Shown one piece after another: positions 6,746 through 14,400 of a stretch of DNA of 59,491 bases. Position numbers and translations under genes: made by a program. The stretch comes from JBBQWR01 sp038210495 (GTDB taxonomy: Bacteria; Planctomycetota; Planctomycetia; Pirellulales; DATAWG01). Below the pieces are notes generated by a model. The model did no database searches and was not told the DNA's origin. It saw only the letters and a list, made by a program, of their open reading frames with translations. Where the stretch lies: positions 1 to 59,491 of the forward strand of contig JBBQWR010000037.1 in the NCBI GenBank assembly GCA_038210495.1, written 5' to 3'. Position 1 is the first letter of the stretch. Every line of letters starts with the position of its first letter.

Positions 6746-7894
6746 ATGCCGCAGTCGATTCCCGCAGGTCTGACGCAGGACCACGTTCTCCGCACATTGG
6801 CGGACCTGGACGCCGGGATCGCCCATCCTTTCGGCCAGCCGACCGGCTACGAACTCGTCCATCAGGGCAAACGGTACGCTCCCAAGGCGGTCGTCGGCCT
6901 CGCCTGTCGGTATTCCGTGGGGCGAATTCTCCAGCCCGAAGAGTTCAGCGGCGGCGAAGCCCCAGGACAGGCGAACTTCGTCCTCCGCAAGCTCGGCTTC
7001 ACCGTGGTCCGCAAGGACAAGGAGGCCCCGGAAGAGAAGGCCCCGCACAAGGACTGGAGCGAGCAAGAAGTCCGGTTGATCGTCGCCGACTACTTTGAAA
7101 TGCTCGAAGCCGAAGTCCTGGGTAAGCCGTTCAAGAAATCCGACCACCGCAGGGCGCTTGCCCCGAAGCTCCAGGAGCGTTCGGACGGGTCCATCGAGTT
7201 CAAGCACCAGAACGTGAGCGGCGTGCTGGTGGAATTCGGCCTGCCGTACATCGGGGGGTACAAGCCACGCAGCAACTACCAGGGCATCCTCGCCACGGAA
7301 GTCGAGGGCTTCCTGGATCAGCACCCCGGCTTCCTCGACAAACTGGCGGCAGCGCCGACGCTCAACCCGCCGCAGGGTAAACAGATTTCTGCCCCTGACC
7401 TCGGCCAGATCATCGAAGACCCGCCAGAGAGGTCCGTGGCTACGGCAACCACGAGCAAGCCGTGGCTGTCCCGGAAGGCCCGCAAGATCGACTTCGCCGA
7501 GCGGGACGCCGCCAACCGTCATCTCGGCAGGCTCGGCGAGCAGTTCGTATTCGACCTGGAGCGGTATCGACTGACGGTAGCCGGTCGTGACGACCTCGCC
7601 CAGCGGGTCGTGTGGGCCTCGCAGGACATCGGCGACGGGTTGGGCTTCGACATCTTGTCTTTTGATGTGGCCGACGACACGGAACGAATGCTGGAGGTCA
7701 AGACGACCGGCCTGGGGAAGTTCTTCCCGTTCTACGTCACGGGCAATGAACTTCGCTGCTCCGAGGACATTCCGAATCAGTTCCACCTGTTCCGGGTCTT
7801 TGACTTCGGACGGGAGCCTCGGCTCTACATCCTGCACGGGTCGCTGCGAGAGTTATGCCAGCTTGACCCCGTGCTGTACCGGGCGGTGATTTAG
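6746..7894 (+). CDS. ScoMcrA-like head domain plus DUF3883 nuclease, candidate type IV restriction enzyme
   Basis: The product is 382 aa. Residues 1-92 match the N-terminal head-domain pattern of ScoMcrA-like proteins: IPAGLTQDHVLRTLADLD, PTGYELV, GKRYAPKAVVGLA and FSGGE. A middle linker of about 160 aa follows. Residues about 258-375 are DUF3883: LGRLGEQFVF, DIGDGLGFDILSF, LEVKTTG (Asp at about 298, Glu-x-Lys at about 316) and NELRCSEDIPNQFHLFRVFDF. DUF3883 is related to PD-(D/E)XK nucleases. ScoMcrA itself recognises phosphorothioate or methylated DNA, but the sulfur-binding domain is not evident here. The 3' end shares overlapping stop codons with the convergent TIR-like gene (7891-7894). 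It is transcribed alone from a predicted leaderless promoter. Confidence 0.8.
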   Translation: MPQSIPAGLTQDHVLRTLADLDAGIAHPFGQPTGYELVHQGKRYAPKAVVGLACRYSVGRILQPEEFSGGEAPGQANFVLRKLGFTVVRKDKEAPEEKAPHKDWSEQEVRLIVADYFEMLEAEVLGKPFKKSDHRRALAPKLQERSDGSIEFKHQNVSGVLVEFGLPYIGGYKPRSNYQGILATEVEGFLDQHPGFLDKLAAAPTLNPPQGKQISAPDLGQIIEDPPERSVATATTSKPWLSRKARKIDFAERDAANRHLGRLGEQFVFDLERYRLTVAGRDDLAQRVVWASQDIGDGLGFDILSFDVADDTERMLEVKTTGLGKFFPFYVTGNELRCSEDIPNQFHLFRVFDFGREPRLYILHGSLRELCQLDPVLYRAVI

Positions 7895-8850
7895 GGCTTG
7901 TCAATCAGTTGCATTGCCTCAGTCAGACGAGACTTCAACAGAGGAATGAAAGACGCTCTTGCGCCAACCCGGTCGTCCCTCTCGGCGACGTGATACGTCA
8001 AGATTCGCCTGCCACGGAGGTCAAACGGCAACTTCTCCACTGGCCCTAACGCAGTGTTCACAACAAGAAGGCATCGCTCCCATCCAAGCTGTCCTACGGC
8101 AAACCCAAGTTCGACAAGGACATTGGGGTTAGGCGATGATCTGGTGCGAGGAATCCCAGCCCGTCGCATGGCTTTCTTTTGCCTCTTTGAAAGGGGCGCA
8201 CCCATGCGAGTAATGTCGGCGACAAATGATCTCGCTCTTGCAATTTTGCTGAAAATGATTGATGAAATATCTGGCGCACCAGACTCCCCCTGTGTATCCC
8301 TGTCGAGCGCTGGTGTAATGCCGATGCTTTCGTCCTTTCCGATTTGTTTAAGTGCCTTTTCAAGACAGTCCTGAATGAACCCTCGGTTGCAAAAGTTCTC
8401 TTGGTCACTCATCCACGAATAGAAGACGTTGTTGCTGTCAGCGGCTACATCTTCATTGAGGGCGAAGGTCAACGCCGTAAGTGGATGATGTCGTACCATC
8501 GCCAATCCATGACCACCGGAGTCGAAGTTCCCCATCGAGCCACGGAGACTCCCGAATTCCGTTTGGTAGCCGCTGACGATTCGGCCCTTGAACCAAGGTA
8601 TTCCTTGTAATTGGCCGAATCGCTCACAGAGCCGCTTGGTGTCGATGGCCCATTGCCGACCTGTCGGCATCAACCAATCAAATCCTTGCTTGCCTGAACG
8701 CTCTGTGAGCAATGAATCAAGCTGTGATGGGCTGTAGGTCGCACCTTGCAGAAAAATTGTAATGCCGAGGCGGTTGGTGTCCTCCGTCTCGTTAACCCCT
8801 TCTTGAAAGGGAACCGCATTCATTCCTGTGGCGTTCAGGTTTAATCGCAT
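7891..8850 (-). CDS. TIR-like domain effector protein
   Basis: The product is 319 aa, from the ATG at 8850 with GAGGAC 8 nt upstream; a TTG at 8871 is less likely. The N-terminal 140 residues (ITIFLQGATYS, DWLMPTGRQW) are unrecognised. Residues about 142-315 have the TIR-like nucleotide-binding pattern: FYSWMSDQEN, FIQDCLEKALKQI, TPALDRDTQGESG, IIFSKIARARSFVADIT, PNPNVLVELGFAVG and LPFDLRGRR. Proteins of this type act as NAD-degrading or nucleotide-dependent effectors in abortive-infection systems. It is the last gene of a four-gene minus-strand operon (HTH, ASCH, TraB/ChaN-like, TIR-like). The effector role is inferred from family and position. Confidence 0.78.
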   Translation of the reverse strand: MRLNLNATGMNAVPFQEGVNETEDTNRLGITIFLQGATYSPSQLDSLLTERSGKQGFDWLMPTGRQWAIDTKRLCERFGQLQGIPWFKGRIVSGYQTEFGSLRGSMGNFDSGGHGLAMVRHHPLTALTFALNEDVAADSNNVFYSWMSDQENFCNRGFIQDCLEKALKQIGKDESIGITPALDRDTQGESGAPDISSIIFSKIARARSFVADITRMGAPLSKRQKKAMRRAGIPRTRSSPNPNVLVELGFAVGQLGWERCLLVVNTALGPVEKLPFDLRGRRILTYHVAERDDRVGARASFIPLLKSRLTEAMQLIDKP

Positions 8851-8860
8851 CTGTCTGTCC

Positions 8861-9877
8861 TCACTCACCAATCTCTCTGAACCGCTTCGTCGTCACCCGC
8901 AGGTACTCGCAGTTCCCACCGGCCCGCCGAATACTGGCTGAGAGATCGTGCGCCCCCCCCAAGATAATTACAGCGACCGGCCCTTCCTTCACCACCAGCT
9001 TCACCTGGGCGTCGTGCCGGGCCTCGATCTTCTCTGTATCGAGTTTTACGCCGCTGGGCGTGACCGGCTTGGCCTTCTCCAAAGCATCGGCGTCTTCCAG
9101 CGGCAGCACATCTTCCAGATCACCGGAGATGAGCAGCCGACCCGCCACCCCCATCTCCAGTATGCGATGCTTGTGTTTGTCCAGCAGCGCCAATAGCTGC
9201 GTTTCGATGGCCTGGGCCTGCACCAGTCGCTCGCCGGTCGAGCCTTCGATCAGGCTACGGACTTCTGCGAGTTGCTTACGCACCTGCGGAACCTGCTCAT
9301 TCTCCATCGACCGCAGCACGGCGATTCGGTCCTTGTAGTTCTCAAGCTCGTCGGGCGAGAACCCTTCGGAAAACACCCGCTTCAATCCATGACGCTTGAT
9401 GAGGCAGCGGAGGACGGCCATTTGCTCAAGCTGCACAAGTTCGACTTCGAGGAGAAGTTCCTGGTGAAGCCGGTCGATCTCGTCGTCGGTCAGTTCTCGG
9501 CCATGCGCCTCCTTCATGTCCAGGGCGTAAAGCTCCTTGGGGACGTAGTGCCAGTCTCGAAGGTGAATGATGCGGCTGGTCGTCTTCTTCACCGCCACGC
9601 CGACCTCAACCTGGACGACGCCGGGCAACTCTCGCAGAAGATCGGCCACCGGCGAGTCGAGGTCATCTATCCGGGTCTGCTTCGTCGGGGCGTACTTGGC
9701 AACGGCCTGGGCCGACTCGACTTCCTGCTCGGCGATCTGCTTCTTCAACTTCGGGATGCGGTCTTCGGTCATGACGGAGGCAGGTGATGACGTGGGGCTA
9801 CCCGTCCGTCCCTTGAGCCAGCAGGTCAGGGCAACGGCAACGAACACGACCACCAGAATGGGAACCGCACGACGCAT
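8861..9877 (-). CDS. membrane-anchored TraB/ChaN/TIKI-like protein
   Basis: The product is 338 aa. Residues 4-20 form a single N-terminal membrane segment without a cleavage site, followed by a Ser/Pro linker and a coiled coil (about residues 38-65). The globular part has IIHLRDWHYVP, a long central helical region, VFSEGFSPDELENY and a C-terminal VAVIILGGAHDLSASI. The paired His, Glu and GGAH elements are typical of the TraB/ChaN/EreA/TIKI fold, but the assignment is tentative. It lies between the ASCH gene (12-bp gap) and the TIR-like gene (10-bp gap between the stop and the chosen start). Its place in the operon suggests a membrane-facing sensor or partner for the effector. Confidence 0.6.
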   Translation of the reverse strand: MRRAVPILVVVFVAVALTCWLKGRTGSPTSSPASVMTEDRIPKLKKQIAEQEVESAQAVAKYAPTKQTRIDDLDSPVADLLRELPGVVQVEVGVAVKKTTSRIIHLRDWHYVPKELYALDMKEAHGRELTDDEIDRLHQELLLEVELVQLEQMAVLRCLIKRHGLKRVFSEGFSPDELENYKDRIAVLRSMENEQVPQVRKQLAEVRSLIEGSTGERLVQAQAIETQLLALLDKHKHRILEMGVAGRLLISGDLEDVLPLEDADALEKAKPVTPSGVKLDTEKIEARHDAQVKLVVKEGPVAVIILGGAHDLSASIRRAGGNCEYLRVTTKRFREIGE

Positions 9878-9889
9878 CCACGATCTCGC

Positions 9890-10714
9890 TCAAAACGGAT
9901 AAAACCAAACCGGCTGGGGCTGCTTGGTCGGTGGGACCAGCTTCTCGGCTCGCTCCGGCTTCCGTACATGCCAATTACCGCCGTCGCAGTCAAAAAGTTC
10001 CACCGTGCCGATCAGAACGCCACGGGGAAGATCGCCGCAGGTCGTATCCCTGATCCCGTAATCGGCCATCAACTCCGATTCGTCCTTGGCAGAATACCGG
10101 CCCAGGCTGGCGTAGATCAGGATGCGCCCCCTGATCTTCGTCGGGCCGGAGCGGTACTCGATTTTCTTGACGCCCCGCATTATCGCTTCGGCGTGGGGCT
10201 GCCGGATGCTCAAGGCCCGCACTGGCTGGTAATGCCCCAGGGCCGTTCGGACGGCGGCACGTTCAGGGTCGTCAGGCAGCAGGCCGTCGAGCGTGTTGAG
10301 GAAGCTGACGATCTTGGCCGGTTCGCCCGGTGGTCGATGCTCCTCGGCCAGCTTGTTCAACGTCAGAGCGAACGGGAGGTCGGTGATGGAGCGAAACCCG
10401 ACGAAGTTGGCACAGGCCGACTTGAACTCCTCGAAGGGCTTCCCGGTCAACTCGATGGGTGGGGCCAGTTGCCAGCCGGTCCCGGACGCCACGAACTCGC
10501 CATCACCGTTGGCCGTGACCTCTTCGACCTGAAACGTCTCCCACAAGAAGAAGCGGCGGGGCCGACCGATCCCGGCGATCAGGAAGACCCGGCCAACGGC
10601 GTCCCGGACGTTTGGGCGGCGGGTATGGATCGCCAGCCGGGTGGCGCTGAAAGGCGGTTCAGAGAGGATCAGGCCCTCGTTCTGGACGTTGTGGTATTGG
10701 ATAAAGAAGTTCAT
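9890..10714 (-). CDS. ASCH-domain (PUA-like) protein
   Basis: The product is 274 aa. Residues about 163-274 form an ASCH domain: VRALSIRQPHAEAIMRG with the conserved RQPHA and basic KKIEYRS, then RILIYAS, RGVLIGTVEL and the closing PQPVWFYPF. The N-terminal half (NFFIQYHNVQNEG, GRVFLIAGIG, FFLWETFQVEEV) also looks like a PUA/EVE-type barrel. ASCH and EVE domains bind RNA or modified bases, which would suit a sensor of modified phage nucleic acid. The gene is in an operon with the TraB/ChaN-like and TIR-like genes downstream and the HTH gene upstream (18-bp gap). Confidence 0.8.
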   Translation of the reverse strand: MNFFIQYHNVQNEGLILSEPPFSATRLAIHTRRPNVRDAVGRVFLIAGIGRPRRFFLWETFQVEEVTANGDGEFVASGTGWQLAPPIELTGKPFEEFKSACANFVGFRSITDLPFALTLNKLAEEHRPPGEPAKIVSFLNTLDGLLPDDPERAAVRTALGHYQPVRALSIRQPHAEAIMRGVKKIEYRSGPTKIRGRILIYASLGRYSAKDESELMADYGIRDTTCGDLPRGVLIGTVELFDCDGGNWHVRKPERAEKLVPPTKQPQPVWFYPF

Positions 10715-10732
10715 GGGCGGTTCACTTTGCTC

Positions 10733-11029
10733 TCAGCCCGAATCACCCTGACGGCGCTTTTTCAAGACCCTCCAGAGGGTCGCCTCGCTCTGTCCGGTCT
10801 GATCTTTCCAGCGGGCCACCTTCTCCGACCAAGAGATCGGTAAGCCGTCAATCTGGCGTGCTGTCTCCCTCTGGCGCTGGCGGGCCTCTTCGACCTCGGC
10901 AGGGTTCAGCTTGCCGACGATTCGCCGGACGACTCCCTGGGTCGAACCCGTCAGTTCAGCTATTTTACTGACGGAATGGCCGTTTTGCCGCAGTTGCCTG
11001 ATGAGTTCAATCGGCGTAGGTTCATAGCA
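10733..11029 (-). pseudogene. helix-turn-helix protein with unresolved or broken 5' end
   Basis: The frame from 11029 to 10733 encodes about 98 aa beginning YEPTPIELIRQLRQNG and containing an HTH-like SVSKIAELTGSTQGVVRRIV, a helical linker and a second possible DNA-binding segment SWSEKVARWKDQTGQSEAT. No ATG, GTG or TTG lies in this frame before the comM remnant. An ATG at 11025 in the neighbouring frame would join it if one base were restored just after it. So the gene is either frameshifted at its start, uses a non-standard start or was clipped at the island edge. It heads the ASCH/TraB/TIR-like operon and would be its regulator. Confidence 0.5.
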
Positions 11030-11076
11030 TGATTGGAGATAGAACAGACTGGCAATCCAATGGAAAACGGAAGTAG

Positions 11077-11553
11077 CCGTGCGGCTATCGCAACGACCCG
11101 CGGCGAAATTGCAATTGCAGCGTGCCGCAAGTCGAGCGGTATATGTCGAAGATCTCGGGACCGTTGCTGGATAGGATCGACATCCACATCGAAGTCCCTG
11201 CCGTTCCATTTCGCGAACTGTCGGCCGCCCAATCCGGCACGTCGAGCGTCCAGATGCGCGAGTCGGTCGCCGCTGCCCGCGCTGTCCAGCGCCGGCGATT
11301 CGCGGGCACGACGACCCGCAACAACGCTCACATGAGCCACCGCCAAATCCGGACGCACTGCATGCTGGACGACGCCGGCGTCAATTTGCTGAAAGCCTCG
11401 ATGACCGAACTGGGATTATCGGCCCGGGCGCACGACAAAATCCTCCGAGTCGCCCGCACGATCGCCGATCTAGACAACATCGAAGCGATCGCCAGCTTGC
11501 ACGTCAGCGAGGCGATCAATTATCGGATGCTGGACCGGCAAATGTGGTCGTAG
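11077..11553 (+). pseudogene. comM: comM (yifB) 3' remnant, Mg-chelatase-like AAA+ ATPase
   Basis: From 11077 the plus strand reads PCGYRNDPRRNCNCS, VERYMSKISGPLLDRID, then MTELGLSARAHDKILRVARTIADL and ends YRMLDRQMWS. This is the C-terminal third of ComM/YifB, the branch-migration helicase of natural transformation. The normal sequence before PCG is NPC, but here a TAG stop and unrelated DNA replace it at 11074-11076. The Walker motifs and the N-terminal Lon-like part are missing, so the product cannot work. The junction marks the right edge of the defence island. comM is a known integration hot spot (AbaR islands in Acinetobacter); the 5' part should lie left of the window if this was a simple insertion. 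Confidence 0.85.
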
Positions 11554-11667
11554 GTGGCTAACCAAAATTGCCATAACGACCAATCTGGAGATGTTTCGGG
11601 CCTTGACATGTTGCCCTGTTTTCAAGAGTGGGAACAGGAATCGTCACATTACCGTCACCAATCGGAA

Positions 11668-11696
11668 TTGACACTTACGCCCGATCGGTAGATAGT
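11668..11696 (+). promoter_or_regulatory. sigma70-like promoter of the vapBC-like pair
   Basis: A perfect -35 TTGACA (11668-11673) and GATAGT (11691-11696) are spaced by 17 bp, giving a start near 11703 and a leader of about 50 nt to the ATG at 11752. The same GATAGT -10 variant occurs ahead of the gene at 41905. Confidence 0.5.
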
Positions 11697-11751
11697 TCGT
11701 GAGAGATTGGGAAATTCTGGAAATTGCACTCCGTCAATAAGATAAATCAAA

Positions 11752-11979
11752 ATGTCAACTCCCGTGCTCCCGCCCTCGTCAGATTCCGACTTTTCAATGC
11801 CGCTGTTGCCAAACGGGAAAGTCGACGTTGCTAGCTGGCTGAAGAAGCTGGGAGTCGGTCCCATTGCAGACGCAAGCAAATACAAGCATATTTGGCCCGC
11901 TGACGAATCGGTCGATGATTTTTTAGCCGCGCGACGCGAGTGGCAAAACGAGGGTCGTAAGAGCAACGGCGCAGGGTGA
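11752..11979 (+). CDS. antitoxin-like small protein of a VapBC-type pair
   Basis: The product is 75 aa, from an ATG about 50 nt after a good promoter. It is Pro/Ser-rich at the start (STPVLPPSSDS), with a central KVDVASWLKKLGV and a C-terminal helix DESVDDFLAARREW. There is no clear DNA-binding motif. Its stop is 3 nt from the start of the PIN-domain gene. Position, size and coupling identify it as the antitoxin; the sequence alone would not. The toxin next to it is broken, so this antitoxin may be an orphan. Confidence 0.6.
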   Translation: MSTPVLPPSSDSDFSMPLLPNGKVDVASWLKKLGVGPIADASKYKHIWPADESVDDFLAARREWQNEGRKSNGAG

Positions 11980-11982
11980 CCA

Positions 11983-12380
11983 ATGGGGGTGATTGTTCTT
12001 GACACCGATTTGGTGTCGTTCTTGTTTAAGGGAGACTCTCGGGCTGCTGCCTATCTTCCTTACCTGGAAGAGCGAACCTGGGCCGTTTCTTTTATGACCG
12101 TAGCGGAACTCGATCGCTGGACGATCCAGCGACAATGGGGCTCGCGACGGATAAGCGAACTAAAGGCTTTTCTTGCGGATTTCGCAGTCGCGTATTCAAA
12201 TTGCGATCTGTGCCGGAATGGGCAATGATTACCCAAGCCAGTCGCAAGGCCGGACGTCCAATATCTTGCGCCGACGCCTGGACCGCCGCTGTCGCGATCA
12301 AGCTCGACGCGCCTGTAGCGACGCATAACATTGCGGATTTTAGCTGCGTCGATGGGTTGGAACTAATCACGGGCAGTTAA
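11983..12380 (+). pseudogene. VapC-like PIN-domain toxin, frameshifted
   Basis: The ATG at 11983 opens a PIN domain, VIVLDTDLVSFLFKG (first acidic Asp) and FMTVAELDRW (Glu), but this frame stops at 12226-12228. The rest of the PIN fold, WAMITQASRKAGRPISCAD with AWTAAVAIKLDAPVATHN and FSCVDGLELI, continues in another frame to 12380. One base missing near 12213-12220 (ccggaatg) restores a single protein of about 132 aa, the usual VapC length, with all four acidic residues. VapC toxins are Mg-dependent RNases that cut tRNA or rRNA. The break could be a real inactivation or an assembly error. Confidence 0.7.
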
Positions 12381-12431
12381 TGTGCGTCAAACAACTGAGT
12401 TGAGCCTCAAGCCACTGATTCGTGAAATTTC

Positions 12432-13607
12432 ATGAAAATCGCCTATTTCGATTGCTTGAGCGGAATCAGCGGCGATATGACGCTGGCGGCATTGGTTGAT
12501 GCTGGCGTCGATCTGGCCGCTATTCAGGCGGGGATTGATTCGCTGGGATTGCCGGAGTGTCGGTTGGTGGCCGCCGAGGTGAAGCGGAAGGGGTTTCGGG
12601 CGCTGCATGTCACGGTCGAGCATTCGCCCGAGCATACCCATCGGCATTTGCATCACATCACGGCGATGATCGATCGCAGCCGCCTTACGACTCCGCAAAA
12701 GGAGTTGGCAACCATGATTTTTGGCAAGCTCGCTCAAGCCGAGGCGAAGGTGCATGGCTCGACGATCGAGAAGGTGCATTTCCACGAGGTCGGCGCCGTC
12801 GACTCGATCGCCGATATCGTCGGCGCCGCAATTGGGTTGGACCTGCTGGGAGTCGAGCGCATCGAAGCCTCGCCCGTGCCGACAGGCCGGGGATTTGTCG
12901 AGATCGCTCATGGCCGGTGCAGCATTCCCGCGCCCGCGACTGCCGAGCTTTTGACTGGCATCCCGCTGGCCGAGAGTTCTGTCGAAGCCGAGTTGACCAC
13001 TCCCACCGGGGCTGCGATTCTGGCCACTCTATGCGATGCGTTTGGCCCCCTGCCGGCCATGCGAATTGGGCGGATCGGTTATGGCGCGGGAACTCGCGAG
13101 CTTACCGGCCAACCAAATATCTTGCGGTTGATTGTCGGAGAGACTGTCGATGATTCGCCAGGGCTGGATCAGGTCTGGGTGCTCGAAACAAATCTAGACG
13201 ACGTCAGCGGGGAGTTGATCGGCTACTGCGCGAGCCGGCTGTGGGAAACCGGGGCACTGGATGTGTACACGACGCCGATCCAGATGAAAAAGAATCGGCC
13301 GGGCGTCATCTTGAGCGTGCTGTGCGAGGCGGCCGAGATCGAAAAGATCGAGGCGATATTGTTCCGCGAAACGACAACATTGGGCGTGCGTCGCTGGCCG
13401 GTCAGCCGCAAGAAACTCGATCGGCGCCGGCACGAAGTGACGACCCCTTGGGGGGCGATCGACGGGGTGCTGGCTCTCATGCCGGGCCATCCGCCGAGTT
13501 TTTCGCCCGAGTATGAAACGTGTCGGCGATTGGCAGCGGACCAGAATGTGCCGCTGAGGCTTGTGATCGAAGCGGCCCAGAAGGCATTTGACCCCCGCGC
13601 CGTTTGA
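12432..13607 (+). CDS. larC: nickel insertion protein LarC
   Basis: The product is 391 aa, the usual LarC length. It starts KIAYFDCLSGISGDMTLAAL, has the His-rich EHTHRHLHH (about residues 70-78) and VHFHEVGAVDSIADIVGA (about residues 115-132), and later ETNLDDVSGE and TTTLGVRRWPV. LarC uses CTP to insert nickel into pyridinium-3,5-bisthiocarboxylic acid mononucleotide, making the nickel pincer cofactor of lactate racemase and related enzymes. LarB and LarE are not in the window. Many LarC genes contain an internal frameshift site giving LarC1/C2; here the frame is continuous. No Shine-Dalgarno sequence is clear at the ATG, and the gene appears to be transcribed alone. Confidence 0.92.
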   Translation: MKIAYFDCLSGISGDMTLAALVDAGVDLAAIQAGIDSLGLPECRLVAAEVKRKGFRALHVTVEHSPEHTHRHLHHITAMIDRSRLTTPQKELATMIFGKLAQAEAKVHGSTIEKVHFHEVGAVDSIADIVGAAIGLDLLGVERIEASPVPTGRGFVEIAHGRCSIPAPATAELLTGIPLAESSVEAELTTPTGAAILATLCDAFGPLPAMRIGRIGYGAGTRELTGQPNILRLIVGETVDDSPGLDQVWVLETNLDDVSGELIGYCASRLWETGALDVYTTPIQMKKNRPGVILSVLCEAAEIEKIEAILFRETTTLGVRRWPVSRKKLDRRRHEVTTPWGAIDGVLALMPGHPPSFSPEYETCRRLAADQNVPLRLVIEAAQKAFDPRAV

Positions 13608-13640
13608 CGCGAGCTACTTTGTAAACAGGAGTCTTCGCAC

Positions 13641-14327
13641 ATGGACGTGCTTGCCGAATTGCCGGAGGGGCTGGGCAGTACTCAACTCGTATTCCTAGCC
13701 GGATTGGGCCTCATGAGCATGGTCTTGCTCGTAAGATCGCGACGGTATTTTCGTCAAGCCACGCGGCGGGCTTCAGCACAAGCGGCGAGGCCTTCTTCCG
13801 TCGAACCGGCAAGTTCATCGAAGGTGGCCGGGCAACGGACGATCGGCGGACCGCCGCGCGAGTACGAGCAATGGGAAGTCGCGATGCATGATTTGGCCCG
13901 CGATCTGACGGGGCAATTGGACAGCAAAATCCGCGTGCTGGAGCTGTTGATCCGGCAGGCCGATGAGGCGGCGGCGCGATTGGAACGAGCCAGCGGCGCC
14001 GGTGCTGGGCCACGAAGCAGTGTGTCGTCGGCGGCCCGCGACCAGGCGCTCCGACCGTCACCGGAAGCCATCGGCGGTCAAAAAAGTATGCGCGACGCCG
14101 TGATTGATCTTCAGCGGCCGAAGCGATCCGCCGAACGAAATGCTTCGCCACCGCCAAAACCAAAAGACGCATCGTTCCAGATCGCCGGTAATCCGCGGTT
14201 CGAACGCATCTATGCGCTCGCCGACGCAGGCATGTCAGTCACGACGATCGCCAATCAGATCGGAAGCCAAGTCGGCGAAGTCGAGTTGATTTTAAGTCTG
14301 CGGGGACCGGCTCAGCCACCTAGTTAA
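13641..14327 (+). CDS. single-pass membrane protein with coiled coil and C-terminal HTH-like segment
   Basis: The product is 228 aa, starting at an ATG with AGGAG upstream. A membrane helix spans about residues 15-32 (LVFLAGLGLMSMVLLV), followed by a basic stretch, a Ser/Pro-rich linker and a helical segment DLTGQLDSKIRVLELLIRQA suggestive of a coiled coil. The last 45 residues (FERIYALADAGMSVTTIANQ, VGEVELIL) resemble the small HTH at the end of YlxL/SwrB-like proteins. The function is unknown. It lies 33 bp after larC on the same strand and may be cotranscribed with it. Confidence 0.7.
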   Translation: MDVLAELPEGLGSTQLVFLAGLGLMSMVLLVRSRRYFRQATRRASAQAARPSSVEPASSSKVAGQRTIGGPPREYEQWEVAMHDLARDLTGQLDSKIRVLELLIRQADEAAARLERASGAGAGPRSSVSSAARDQALRPSPEAIGGQKSMRDAVIDLQRPKRSAERNASPPPKPKDASFQIAGNPRFERIYALADAGMSVTTIANQIGSQVGEVELILSLRGPAQPPS

Positions 14328-14400
14328 ACGAGTGGGCAGGCCTAGGCGCCATATTCTGCAATCATTTTCGCGATCGACGATTCACGGTCTGGCTCCGCTT

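Noticed and set aside
6641..7837. 398-aa open frame on the minus strand
   Set aside because: It is the antisense shadow of the ScoMcrA/DUF3883 gene, whose domains are recognisable on the plus strand; high GC creates long antisense frames.
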